Below the pieces are notes generated by a model. The model had not been told where the DNA came from. It worked only from the letters and a program-made list of their open reading frames with translations, and ran no database searches. From Liolophura sinensis (taxonomy: Eukaryota; Mollusca; Polyplacophora; Chitonida; Chitonidae), in assembly GCF_032854445.1 (NCBI RefSeq), contig NC_088297.1, forward strand, positions 8,791,375 to 8,855,374: 64,000 nucleotides of DNA, given 5' to 3'. Below, piece after piece: positions 1 to 12,263 of the stretch; within the stretch, counting starts at the first letter, position 1, and the number at the start of each line of letters is the position of its first letter. The position numbers and the translations under genes were made by a program.

Positions 1-128
1 CCAGGGAAAACCCACGTACATCTGCAGGTTGCTGGCAGACCTTCCCATGTACGGCCTGAGAGGAAGCCAGCATGAGCTGGACTTGAACTCTCAGCGACTG
101 CATCATTAAGAGGCTCTGGGGTCATAAC
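1..128 (-). mobile_element. SINE1 (tRNA-headed), cut by window edge
   Basis: This is the minus-strand core and head of the commonest SINE here. In the plus sense the full element reads CTCAGTTGGTTAGCGCG (A box), GTGAGTTCAAGTCCAG (B box), the core CCTGCGGATGGTCGTGGG, and the tail TTGAGTACGGCGTAAAAC ending in AAATAAATAAA. The left end is beyond the window. Confidence 0.8.
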
Positions 129-464
129 AGCTCATAACTTTTACAACTGTCCAGCCAGATTCAGAAAATAAGCTAAGGCAACACCAATTTTATTTTGTGT
201 TTTATGGGCAAGCTGAAGCTTAAAAAAAAACCCAAAATGAAATAAAAATAAAATCGCAAATGCACTTAATTTTGCCCAATCCTAATGTTTTTTTTATGAT
301 TTTCCTTTTTTTCAAAGCTTTTGATGTTTTTATCAGGAACAATTGCTGGTATACAGCCCACATGTTACACAAAGCAGATGATATTTTTTTAATTTTCATA
401 CTCTCATCCACCATTGAAAAAAGCCTCAATATAAAGTGGCACTATATGTATTTAATTTCCTTGG

Positions 465-593
465 TCGATGTTTTACCAATATTCTTTACCCATGAATATT
501 TCACCAATACAATGGTGGCCAGCATTTATAGTGAGTGAAAACCTCCCCCACGACCATTCGCAGGTTGCTGCCAGACCTTCACATGTAAGGCCA
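465..593 (-). mobile_element. SINE1, diverged partial copy
   Basis: Tail (AATATTTCACCAATACAATGG) and core (ACGACCATTCGCAGGTTGCTG, one base over-long if read whole) match SINE1 with many changes. It lies in SDF2 intron 5. Confidence 0.6.
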
Positions 594-638
594 TAACAAT
601 ACAAACATGACAAAGACAACAAAAGAATGAATACTCAC

Positions 639-3600
639 TGCTCAGTGACAACATTCTTCAGTCTAAATTTTTGTTCCCTTGACCAGAGTTTCCCGCTGCA
701 CACCACTACCCAGTTATCACCTGGATAAAAGAAACTCTAAACAGTTATCACCTGGATAAAAGAAACTCTAAACAGTTATCACCTGGATAAAAGAAACACT
801 ACCCAGTTATCACCTGGATAAAAGAAACTCTAAACAGTTATCATCTGGATAAAAGAAACACTACCCAGTTATCACCTGGATAAAAGAAACTCTAAACAGT
901 TATCACCTGGATAAAAGAAACACTACCCAGTTATCACCTGGATAAAAGAAACACTACCCAGTTATCACCTGGATAAAAGAAACACTAAACAGTTATCACC
1001 TGGATAAAAGAAACTCTAAACAGTTATCACCTGGATAAAAGAAACACTAAACAGTCATCACCTGGATAAAAGAAACACTACCCAGTCATCACCTGGATAA
1101 AAGAAACACTACCCAGTTATCACCTGGATAAAAGAAACTCTACCCAGTTATCACCTGGATAAAAGAAACTCTACCCAGTTATCATCTGGATAAAAGAAAC
1201 TCTACCCAGTTATCATCTGGATAAAACAAACTCTAAACAGTTATCACCTGGATAAAAGAAACACTACCCAGTTATCACCTGGATAAAAGAAACTCTAAAC
1301 AGTTATCACCTGGATAAAAGAAACACTACCCAGTTATCACCTGGATAAAAGAAACACTACCCAGTTATCACCTGGATAAAAGAAACACTAAACAGTTATC
1401 ACCTGGATAAAAGAAACACTACCCAGTTATCACCTGGATAAAAGAAACTCTAAACAGTTATCACCTGGATAAAAGAAACTCTAAACAGTTATCATCTGGA
1501 TAAAAGAAACACTACCCAGTTATCATCTGGATAAAAGAAACTCTAAACAGTTATCACCTGGATAAAAGAAACTCTAAACAGTTATCACCTGGATAAAAGA
1601 AACTCTAAACAGTTATCACCTGGATAAAAGAAACTCTAAACAGTTATCACCTGGATAAAAGAAACACTACCCAGTTATCACCTGGATAAAAGAAACTCTA
1701 AACAGTTATCACCTGGATAAAAGAAACACTACCCAGTTATCACCTGGATAAAAGAAACACTACCCAGTTATCACCTGGATAAAAGAAACACTAAACAGTT
1801 ATCACCTGGATAAAAGAAACTCTAAACAGTTATCACCTGGATAAAAGAAACACTACCCAGTTATCATCTGGATAAAAGAAACTCTAAACAGTTATCACCT
1901 GGATAAAAGAAACTCTAAACAGTTATCACCTGGATAAAAGAAACTCTAAACAGTTATCACCTGGATAAAAGAAACTCTAAACAGTTATCACCTGGATAAA
2001 AGAAACTCTAAACAGTTATCACCTGGATAAAAGAAACACTAAACAGTTATCATCTGGATAAAAGAAACACTACCCAGTTATCACCTGGATAAAAGAAACT
2101 CTAAACAGTTATCACCTGGATAAAAGAAACACTAAACAGTTATCATCTGGATAAAAGAAACACTACCCAGTTATCACCTGGATAAAAGAAACACTACCCA
2201 GTTATCACCTGGATAAAAGAAACTCTAAACAGTTATCACCTGGATAAAAGAAACTCTAAACAGTTATCACCTGGATAAAAGAAACACTACCCAGTTATCA
2301 CCTGGATAAAAGAAACTCTACCCAGTTATCATCTGGATAAAAGAAACTCTAAACAGTTATCACCTGGATAAAAGAAACACTACCCAGTTATCACCTGGAT
2401 AAAAGAAACACTACCCAGTTATCACCTGGATAAAAGAAACACTACCCAGTTATCATCTGGATAAAAGAAACACTACCCAGTTATCATCTGGATAAAAGAA
2501 ACTCTAAACAGTTATCACCTGGATAAAAGAAACACTACCCAGTTATCACTTGGATAAAAGAAACTCTAAACAGTTATCACCTGGATAAAAGAAACACTAC
2601 CCAGTTATCACCTGGATAAAAGAAACACTACCCAGTTATCACCTGGATAAAAGAAACACTAAACAGTTATCACCTGGATAAAAGAAACTCTAAACAGTTA
2701 TCACCTGGATAAAAGAAACACTAAACAGTTATCACCTGGATAAAAGAAACACTAAACAGTTATCACCTGGATAAAAGAAACACTACCCAGTTATCACCTG
2801 GATAAAAGAAACTCTAAACAGTTATCACCTGGATAAAAGAAACACTACCCAGTTATCACCTGGATAAAAGAAACACTAAACAGTTATCATCTGGATAAAA
2901 GAAACAGTACCCAGTTATCACCTGGATAAAAGAAACTCTAAACAGTTATCACCTGGATAAAAGAAACTCTAAACAGTTATCACCTGGATAAAAGAAACAC
3001 TAAACAGTTATCACCTGGATAAAAGAAACACTAAACAGTTATCACCTGGATAAAAGAAACACTAAACAGTTATCACCTGGATAAAAGAAACACTAAACAG
3101 TTATCACCTGGATAAAAGAAACACTACCCAGTTATCACCTGGATAAAAGAAACTCTAAACAGTTATCACCTGGATAAAAGAAACACTACCCAGTTATCAC
3201 CTGGATAAAAGAAACTCTAAACAGTTATCACCTGGATAAAAGAAACTCTAAACAGTTGTCACCTGGATAAAAGAAACTCTAAACAGTTATCATCTGGATA
3301 AAAGAAACACTAAACAGTTATCACCTGGATAAAAGAAACTCTAAACAGTTATCACCTGGATAAAAGAAACACTACCCAGTTATCACCTGGATAAAAGAAA
3401 CACTAAACAGTTATCATCTGGATAAAAGAAACTCTAAACAGTTATCACCTGGATAAAAGAAACTCTAAACAGTTATCATCTGGATAAAAGAAACACTACC
3501 CAGTTATCACCTGGATAAAAGAAACACTAAACAGTTATCACCTGGATAAAAGAAACTCTAAACAGTTATCATCTGGATAAAAGAAACACTAAACAGTTAT

Positions 3601-6600
3601 CACCTGGATAAAAGAAACACTAAACAGTTATCACCTGGATAAAAGAAACAAATTCATTTATATTCATTTGACCGATGTCTTACAAACAAAAACAAACAAA
3701 AGTATAAACGTGGTCACTTATTATCATTTCACAGGATCAAGTAAAGAGACACTGTACAGACTGAAGTCTTCCCACAGCAGCCCCAGTAGTAATCCTTGCG
3801 GTTAGAAGCTAACCACACGACTAAGTTACCGAATTTCACCTTAAGTTTAGCATTCGTCGAGATACATATTTTGCTCTGATTTTTTTTTTATTCTGACTGA
3901 CCCATGCACCTTAAGGGCCACTAATGAGGTTTTTTTTTTTCTTCTTGTGCAGTACAAAGGTAAAATTTCAATAACACAAACACTCAGTATACAGGTCAGG
4001 TGCTTCTTCAGATCTAGCCAGTTCATGCTGTGAATGGTCTCTAGAATTGGACTTGATTCTACAAGGGCTTTTAGTCAAAATTTAAAACTCTGTCACAGTG
4101 CTTTACTTTTCGGTAGTCCAAATTGAAATTTTGATACTTTTGTCTTTAGATAACATTCGTGGGACAGGGTTTTTCACTTTCAATGTGAATCCAGTTCTTG
4201 TCAAAATCTGCTACAGAGTCTGCTTTGATTCCCAGAAAAAGTCACATTTGAACTCTTTTTTTTTTTTTTTCACAATAAAATATACATGTACAATGTTTTG
4301 CCTTGTTAAAGAAATGAACGTAGAATTCCCAAAATTTGTTTTGCAATAAAACCTTTGGAGCAAGTGCTTTGTAATATTGGATAATCATATGCACTAGATT
4401 CCGATGGATACCTGAAGATTTAAGTCCAGAGTAAATATTTAGATTCTGGTGAAAAATGATGAAATGCTCCAAATTTTTATTTACTGGCCTCCAAAACAAG
4501 CTCTACAAACTGCATTTCCATTTTTTTTACTTAACGTATAAATGGCTTTTTGGAATGAAAAACTCACGTCAGTCTAATTTATGTGCTTTATTGTTCTTTT
4601 CTTTTATACTTCGTGCTTTCTGTAAGCTTGTAGTTCAAATCAAAGATGTGTTTTTACACCCCTTGGAACCGACTTATTTGGCCAAAATTAAAACATCTCT
4701 GTTGGGTCAACCCTATGGACCCTCCGAAAACAGATCCTATTCGACAGTTTTTATAAGGACTTTGATGAAATTTTTGTCTTTATTTCTCTCAATGATAATT
4801 TCTTTAAAATCCCTCTCCCATTCAAAATAAAAATGCTGCTTGCCGACCAATCCTATTTTGTGTGATATTCTGGTGTTACTGTAATTCTTCAACCTTTTCA
4901 CATGTATGTTTGCAAGATGTTTATTCATGAGCATTATTTTGCATAGACTGATAAAATTACACTCTTTACGAAGTCCTGAAATTGGTCAACCCAGCCGGTG
5001 TTCTTTTGAAAGTAAATTAAAAGGTGCATAAATCTGACTGAAAGTTGCTCTTTCACGTGCAAAAAGACTGAGGGATTAGGATAGTCCCATCCAAACTGTT
5101 TAGAAAACAAGGGTAGCCTTAGATGGAAAAAATGTCCCTTCAATGGCTCATGGCATTGGTAGGACTTTAACTTACCCTCATCGCCTTCTCCCCCTTCCCC
5201 AAAGGCGCTGACCTCCAGGTTGTGGGAGAGTGGCGAGTTGAAGTGATGGCTGTGTAAGTTACGTTTGGTGGACAAGTGCATGAGGCGGATTGTCTGGCCA
5301 CACTTTATAGGCACTCTGAAAAACAAACCCAGAGGCAAGTCAGGAAAAGAGGAACAGTTACTTCAGGTCTAAACCTCAAGCATATACATGTATTTATTTA
5401 TCTGACGTGTGATTAACAGCGTAATGAGTTGGATTCGAATTTTATCTGCTGATTTCAAAAACATCACCGGACAAAAGATAAAAGCAGAATTCAAGCAGAA
5501 CATTAAGCGTGGTAACATTTGAGGGTTGGGGGACTACATGGCCAAGGTGGTTAGCGTGCCACCGCAGCACAAGCACAGATGAGCCTTTCAACAGTGCCGT
5601 TGTTGTGAGTTCAGTCCAGCCTATGCTAGCTTCCTCTTTTGCTGCACATGCAAAGGTCTGCTAGTGATGGTTGTAGGTTTCCCCAGGGTTCTGTCAGGCT
5701 TCATCCCACTACAACCCTAGCTACCACTGTACAGGTGAAATATTCTTGGGTATGACATTGTAACCAATTTCGTACATTGTAAGAAATTTGCAGTGCACCA
5801 ATACCTCTTTAGCATGTCTTTTAAGATCACCCAGGAGCCAAATTTATCTTCTTCTCCACTTCTGCCTAATGCTTATTATAATGTACTTAGTAATAATAAA
5901 TTTCTGTTACAATGTACTCTATAATAACACATTTCTGTTACAATGTACTCTACAATAACACATTTCTTACTCAAATATAATTCACATATACAACGGAAAA
6001 TGGTTGCCAGTCTCATGGTGGGAGGAAATCAGGCAGAGCCCAGCATAACCAATAACCATTCCCACATTGCTGTCACTGGTAGACCTTCCCACGTCCAACC
6101 GGAGAGAAAGCCAGCAACATCTGTAATATTGTACTCATCACTATTACATGTCCATTACAATAATTCCACTATAACTACATGTGTGTTAGAGTGAGTGAGT
6201 GAGTGCTTGGGGTTTAATGTCGTACTCAACAATTTTTCAGTCATATGACGACGAAGGAATCATTAGGGTGCATGTACGTGTAATGTGCCTCCTTGTTGCA
6301 GGACAGATTTCCACCGCTCTTTTATTTAGTGCTGCTTTACTGAGACGACTTACCCAAGGCAAGTAAGCCGCCCCGCCCGACCCATTATACTGATATGGGT
6401 CAACCAGTCGTTGCACTATCCCCTTCATGCTGAACGCCAAGCAAGGAAGTTACAACTTCCTCTTTTACAGTCTTTGGTGTGACTCGATCAAGGATTGATC
6501 CTGAATCCACCAGTCCCGAAGCGGACGCTCTACCAACTGTGCTATCCGGGCCGGTATCAAGGATTGATCCTGGATCTACCGGTCCCGTGTGTTAGAGTGT

Positions 6601-8360
6601 ACTCACCCTCTATTACACGTAGCTCCAGTTTTACCCTTCACTTGCCAGTAACTGTTATGATCATCAGATCCTTCCACACCCGTTACAGACTGCAAATACA
6701 TGAAATTACTTAGCTAGCAAGTAATTTATTTAATCTTCGAACACCAAAAATAAATTTTTTCACACCGTACATAATTTTTTTCTTTTTTTTTTCTTTTTTG
6801 CCATGTTAGACAAAGTGTAAGTTTTTTCATAATAACTCTGATTTCAATACATGTAAATCAAGATGTAATTATGTTTTGAAATTTTACTTTTGTTGGTTGC
6901 TCTCTGGCTGTATGTCAGCTCTCATATTTTTCCTGCACGTTGGATGTCAGATCTGACATTATACTGTATGTTGGATGTCAGATCTGACATTGTACTGTAT
7001 GTTGGATGTCAGATCTGACATTATACTGTATGTTGGATGTCAGATCTGACATGGTACTGTACGCTGGATGTCAGATCTGACATTGTACTGTATGTTGGAA
7101 GTTGTTAGGTCGTATTTTACATATACACTTATCACATTTTACCTGCTGGCCACTTCCTGTGCCATACTTGACATCATGGGAGTGCAGGCGGATTTTATGT
7201 TGCGAGTTCTGTAGTTTTACCACTGAATTGCAAGTTACAAATTCGTAGTCAAAATCTGTGAACAAAAACCAAATATTAGTGCATGGATATACGTTATGAC
7301 TAGAATAACGCAAAATCGTTACTGAAAACTGATTTTATTCACATATTTGAATTCGTCTGACATCCAAATATGGAGCATACAGCTTAAATGCCTTATGCCT
7401 CCTCACAAGCAATAAGATGTCTTATGGGTGGAAGAAACTGGAGTGACCTGGGTAAGCCCTCAACCTTCTGACACTGTCTCATGTGTGTCAGGCCGAGAAG
7501 ATGCTGACATTTTCAAAAAGTATAATCCAACTTCTACCCGGTCGCACGACACATCAAGGTATGTCCCTTTTTCATCACTTTCTGACGGCATCAATTTATG
7601 TACGTTCAGTGAGTGAGTGAGTGCTTGGGGTTTAACGTCGTACTCAACAATTTTTCAGTCATATGACGACGAAGGAATCATTAGGGTACATGCACGTGTA
7701 ATGTGCCTCCTTGTTGCAGGACGGATTTCCACCGCTCTTTTATTTAGTGCTGCATCACTGATGACGACTTACCGAAGGCAAGTAAGCAGCCCCGCCCGAC
7801 CCATTATACTGATACGGGTCACCCAGTCGTTGCACTATCCCCTTCATGCTGAACGCCAAGCGAGGAAGTTACAACTTCCTCTTTTAAAGTCTTAGGTGTG
7901 ACTCGACCAAGGATTGATCCTGGATCTACCGGTCCCGAAGCGGATGCTCTACCAACTGTGCTATCCGGGCCGGTATATGTACGTTCAGTCATCGCAATTT
8001 ATTTCATAAATTTATGTGTGGAGGAAAGGTAAAGTGGATGGCATACAGATTTTAATCAAATCTTGTTGCAGCATATAAATGTTATATAATCAAGCTAGTT
8101 GCTGAGGTGCCGGTGTATGTGCCTCCCACAGATAATTTATAATTAAAGAGTTGTTATGCTATGGACAGAAGCCCCTACAACAACAACAACACCACCACCA
8201 CCCTGCTGAACAATTCTGGAATCTTATCATCTGAAATACTTGCTGCCCAACAAACACAGATTGGACTAGACTTACCGTACGCAACAGAAGAGGATAAAAC
8301 GACGAGAAAAGAGAGAATGGCTCTTAAGAAGCCGAGTGCGATCTGCCTGGGATACGCCAT
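639..8360 (-). CDS. SDF2: SDF2 (stromal cell-derived factor 2-like), five exons, 3' end off window
   Basis: Coding exons are 8360-8276, 7255-7143, 6689-6607, 5315-5176 and 720-639, with consensus splice sites and matching phases (1,0,2,1). Exon 1 encodes a 28-residue signal peptide from the ATG at 8360. Exons 2-3 give the first MIR domain (VTCNSVVKLQN, LHSHDVKYGTGSGQQ, NSYWQVKGKTG). Exon 4 gives the second (VPIKCGQTIRLMH, RNLHSHHFNSPLS, EVSAFGEGGEGD). Exon 5 starts the third (DNWVVVCSGKLWSRE). About 167 residues are visible of the usual 210 or so; the YGRPI part and ER-retention tail must lie left of position 1. In animals SDF2/SDF2L1 is an ER-lumen protein that works with the Hsp40 ERdj3 in chaperoning secretory clients. 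A TGACGTGT element, similar to unfolded-protein-response elements, lies about 35-45 nt upstream of the ATG; its role is inferred. Family assignment is secure; SDF2 versus SDF2L1 is not separable here. Confidence 0.93.
711..3649 (-). repeat. 31-bp tandem array built from the SDF2 exon-5 splice acceptor
   Basis: There are 94 complete 31-bp units (711-3624) plus a 25-bp partial unit, with no length change: (3625-711)/31 is exactly 94. On the minus strand a unit reads TTTCTTTTATCCAG then GTGATAACTGGGTAGTG, that is, the last 14 nt of SDF2 intron 4 and the first 17 nt of exon 5 (boundary 721/720). A second unit type has GTTTAG in place of GGGTAG and is interspersed with the first; a third variable position gives CACCTGG or CATCTGG on the plus strand. 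Each unit holds a pyrimidine tract, a CAG|G acceptor and a branch-like GATAAC. It also contains an imperfect palindrome TTATC-acctg-GATAA. Confidence 0.97.
5527..5765 (+). mobile_element. SINE1, old near-full copy in SDF2 intron 3
   Basis: Head GGCCAAGGTGGTTAGCGTGC, B box GTTGTGAGTTCAGTCCAG and tail GTGAAATATTCTTGGGTATG are recognisable. The copy is strongly diverged and lacks the A-rich end. Confidence 0.75.
5880..5966. repeat. Short 31-bp-period tandem repeat in SDF2 intron 3
   Basis: The word AATGTACT recurs at 5880, 5911 and 5942, and ATTTCT at 5900, 5931 and 5962. This is an exact 31-bp period over about 2.8 units. It is unrelated in sequence to the array in intron 4. Confidence 0.8.
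5998..6118 (-). mobile_element. SINE1 partial copy in SDF2 intron 3
   Basis: Core only: CATGGTGGGAGGAAAT at the left and CCGGAGAGAAAGCCAGCA at the right match the SINE1 middle in antisense. The tail is missing. Confidence 0.65.
6190..6555 (-). mobile_element. SINE2 (second tRNA-headed family), full copy in SDF2 intron 3
   Basis: Read on the minus strand it starts with a tRNA-like head (GATAGCACAGTTGGTAGAGC) and ends with TTGAGTACGACATTAAACCC and CACTCACTCACTC. It stops next to SDF2 exon 3. A 32-bp piece of its head is duplicated at 6556-6588, showing a local tandem duplication. Confidence 0.88.
6940..7098. repeat. 31-bp tandem repeat carrying a 14-bp perfect palindrome, SDF2 intron 2
   Basis: The perfect palindrome TGTCAGATCTGACA occurs at 6945, 6976, 7007, 7038 and 7069, each exactly 31 bp apart, followed by a decayed sixth unit. 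The unit sequence is unrelated to the other two 31-bp repeats of this gene. Confidence 0.93.
7609..7976 (-). mobile_element. SINE2, full copy in SDF2 intron 1
   Basis: Very similar to the copy at 6190-6555 over its whole length, from the GAGTGAGTGAGTG tail to the tRNA-like head GCTATCCGGGCCGGT at the right end. The two flank SDF2 exons 2-3 in the same orientation. Confidence 0.9.
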
Positions 8361-11288
8361 GCTTGTTGTTCAGGCGTGTGTAGCTCTCCGCTTGACACGT
8401 CAGGTTATATGAACCGCCTCTCCTGCGCAGAGGCAGTCCTGTCCACGCCGCATCGACACGGAAAGGCTGGGTACAGGCTTGTGTACATGTACATGTGTAC
8501 ACACAGTTGGCTACCTTGGCAGACAATTGACTGATTGATTTATTCATAATGCTAATTAAGTGATTTTTCTCATTTACAAGCCAATTCTATTTACTGTGAT
8601 GAGAGAACAACAACAACAATAACAAAAACAATGGAAAACAAAATGGACGAAAATATAAACGAATGAACGAATCAATATCAGGTGTAATACTTGTACATAA
8701 AAGAATACGCAAATAATTGATGTACTGATTGATTGAGTTATTCGTCCACGTTTTGAATAGTAGGACTAAACAGAAGCAAATATTTATTTAGAAATGGTAT
8801 AAATATAACCAAAAAAAAAGGCGGTAATCTATGTAGGCTACACAGACAGTTTAATATCAGGCAGTAAGCCTCGAAACCGACTCGGCTGTCTGAAAGCAGT
8901 TTTGTTTTGAAAATACGTTGGTAAGCCAATATGGACCAAGGGATACAACTCTAGTTGAAAATGTTGCATTACTTCCCTCCCTCCAACAGTGTCTGGGACA
9001 TACTAACTGTCTCGACAGTGTTCCACAATACTAGGCCTATAATGGGGTTCTGTGCATGTGTAGGCCTATCTCAGTACGTTTCACTTGGTTATTAGGCCCA
9101 TTAATGGCGCCATAGGCGATTGTGTGAATTTTGTGTGAAATTGTCTCTGAGCATATTTAAGGTGGGCAACACTACGAATTACCTAGCATGAAAACGCCAT
9201 ATAGGCCTATACGTATGTAAGTGAGTGAGGGCTTGAGGTTTAACGTCATACTATATACGTATGTGTATGTACGCCCGTCATAATTAAAACAATCTAGGCC
9301 TATATTGGACCAACATAGATTTCTAAAAAATACATTGTCAGCATAGCCTAAAGGATAATATCGGTGTGATTTCGTCGATGTTCAACATTATATTAAATAT
9401 TGTCCATGAAGCCTAAACATTAAAAGGCATTTAATTTTCCTGATGGAGGTTAAAGGGACAAGACAGCACCTGGCTGAAATATATTTCAATCGAAAACAGG
9501 GTGGTCATCCTTTCTAAAAATTGTCACACTTGAATATTTTAATGATATTTCACCGAATAACATTTGGAACAAAATCACCATGTTGCACACAAATGGCTGG
9601 TGTGAGTCGACACGGCCATCTTGAGAATTTTGTCCAATCAAACACGTTGCTATCAGGTTTGAGCGGCCTGAGTTGTGGTGTAGCTATCATCCATTCACTC
9701 CATGAAGTGAGACAAGATGTCTCGATGACAACGATTCTGTGATCGTTTACAACGATTTAGTTACGTATGGCCGAAGGACCATTTCACATTGTTGTGGGGC
9801 AGGTCTGTATCCCTTATTCACCATCAGTGACGTAAAATCAGTTGATTTAAAAACCGTTTAATATTCAGCGATGTCATCACAAATTATGTCAGATAGTAGC
9901 ATACCGTCTCAGCCCAAACCACATTCATCTCCCCAAATACGTTTTTTGTCGTTCATTTTAGCGTTTTGTCAGCAGTTTCTAAATTACAAATATCAAAGTC
10001 AGTGCAAAATTCATTACGGAAGCCGAAGGTTTATAGGAATGAGAAGACGGCATCTCACGTACGGATAACGCTTAAAATTAATTAAAAATCTTAAGATTTC
10101 AATTTTTGTCTCTGAATTTATTACATCTGAAGAATTTTAATTTTGCTCCTTCGTGTTTCTCACATACAAGAGATTTTTTCTGTTTTCTTTTAAGAAATAC
10201 AGCAAAATTATTGATCCGCCGTATTCAAGCCGAGGTGCTTTCTCTGACCTCCGCGATAACTTGGTCAGCACTGCTCTCATCTCAGCAGCTACCGCTATAA
10301 AACTGAAGCATAAAATCCAGCGACAGTCGAATGCCCAGATCAGCCTCAGTGGTACTTAGATTTTTTTCCATTTGTTTCAGAATTGCGCATGAATCTAGTT
10401 GTACAATAATCCTATTGTAATCATTTATTTGGGGTCAAAATCACCATCACAAGCCCCAGCCGTGCATCTCCATCTGCAAAAGTTCAATCAGTGGAAGAAA
10501 TATTCTTCCAGTATGTCCAATTTCTGAGAAAACTATATTTATCACTTGGGCCTTCATCGCCGAAGATCACAACTTTTATCTGTCACAGGCTACTGCTTAG
10601 ATGATACCGGTACGGAAAATACCTTCGACGTTAGAGAGCCAGAGTAAACGCTCTGACCTCATACCCCCATTAATTTTCCATAAAAATCTTGATATAGGTT
10701 GACCGTCAAAATCTGGACCTTTCTATGTCGGCAGCTGAGATGGGTGCCAGGTAAGAACAAGGGGACATCACTCGCACCCTCATCACCACCTGTCTCCGCA
10801 TGTCAAACTGTCATCATTAAAACTCATACCTGCCTAAAACTTAGACAATTTCCACCATTTTGTACACCAAAAAATGGTAGGCTAGCAGCCAAAAAAGACT
10901 TTACACCCTAAAATACACAGAATTACATTCGTCCTCCCGTAAAACGGCAGTCCGATTCTTTCTACGGCACCTTGTCCTCAATAATGGATACATACCGAAG
11001 CTGCGTCTAGACGAAGTTTCATTAAACTTTTACTGGGTTGGAAAAAAAATCTAAAAAAAAATTAAATGCTGGTTTAGGATACTTTGAATGGTTGTCTTTC
11101 AGTGGACATAACATTAGTCAGGTGTTATAGAATGATAATATTCACCCGTGACTTTGGCACAATTGCTTTCTATGTACATGTGTGTATTATACGTTTATTA
11201 CAGAATTTATTTAAATGCAGAATAAAATGGAAACGTACATGCCGAAAAAATCGTGATAAAAAAAATAAATAAATAAAAGCGCCGTAAA
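8361..11288. other. SDF2 upstream flank and gene-free interval
   Basis: Nearest SDF2 the sequence is the presumed 5' UTR and promoter (minus strand). It has a dyad GTACATGTACATGTGTAC at 8481-8501 and no clear TATA box. A SINE2 tail fragment lies at 9218-9255. I find no exon with both splice sites and a coding signature up to 11.3 kb. Several short open frames at 9.5-10.9 kb look like chance. Confidence 0.6.
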
Positions 11289-11550
11289 TAGGCTGTTTCG
11301 GTCGCTGGCACAGATGGTCCAAGCATTGCCTCGCTGCGAATGTGACGGCCCTGCGTAATGAGTTCACGAGTTCGAATCCAGCTCTTGTTGGTTTGGCTGC
11401 GGGTTTAAGAAAGGGGGGTAATCGGACATCTCTTCAGAGATGGGAGCGATGGTTTATCCAGGGAAATCCGGTTTCCTTCACCACTAAACCTGACTGCCGT
11501 AATATAGAAATGAAGAATGCTTGGGTGCGACGTGAAACATGAATGAACAG
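11289..11550 (+). mobile_element. SINE4-type element (tRNA-related head)
   Basis: The B-box-like segment GAGTTCGAATCCAGCTCTTG and the tail GCTTGGGTGCGACGTGAAAC are shared with copies at 24.0, 43.0, 46.6 and 51.6 kb. The body differs from SINE1 and SINE2. Confidence 0.55.
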
Positions 11551-12101
11551 GTAATAATAATTTATATAAAACCAAAACAAACAAAAAGACACCCATGTCT
11601 TAAAGTCGCAGAGGTATCACTGTCTGATAAACAGCAAAATAAAGCTCGCTCACTCAGCGACAGAAATATGAATTAGATGTTCAGCTGTCGTTTAACATGA
11701 TTGGTACAATATAGAGACAGCTCCTTCAGTATCCCGTTATGCATGTATTATATTGTCGCTTTATACCACAGCACTCCATCCCTCACATCGCGTAGCGTAT
11801 CTATTTATAGATTGCTTTAGAGACTACAATGGTTAAAAAAAAAACGCAACAGTTAATTGTCACCTGGTCAAAATGTCTCCAATCTACAAGGTCGCCTTGT
11901 CATGTCAGAGGTAAAGTGACCCCACAAGATTCAGTGTCAAGACATCACGCATCAGGAAAATCAACATCCATGTCAAGCATGTACACAGGGAGCGAGTAAA
12001 CTCGATCTTATAACCAGTATGCACATCCACACCCACCCCACTCCGTTTAAATTTTTAACTTTGGTATGGTAAACATTTTAATTAATATAAGGTTTACATA
12101 A

Positions 12102-12263
12102 TGCCGGCCATATATGGGAAGGTGTTCCAGCAACCTGCGGATGGTCGTGGGTTGCCCCCGGGCTTTGCCCGGTTTCCACCCACCATAATGCTGGCCGCCA
12201 TCGTATAAGTGAACTATTCTTGAGTACGGCGTAAAACACCAATTAAATAAATAAATAATTAAG
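12102..12263 (+). mobile_element. SINE1, 5'-truncated
   Basis: Core CAACCTGCGGATGGTCGTGG through tail CTTGAGTACGGCGTAAAAC and an AAATAAATAAATAA end. The tRNA head is missing, the usual 5' truncation of a retroposed SINE. Confidence 0.85.

Noticed and set aside
711-3649. Regular short repeats resembling a CRISPR array
   Set aside because: Units are contiguous with no unique spacers, and the context is an intron of a spliced eukaryotic gene.
4934-5175. Continuation of the SDF2 exon 4 open frame past 5176
   Set aside because: MIR similarity stops exactly at the donor GAGG|GTAAGT and resumes in phase at 720.
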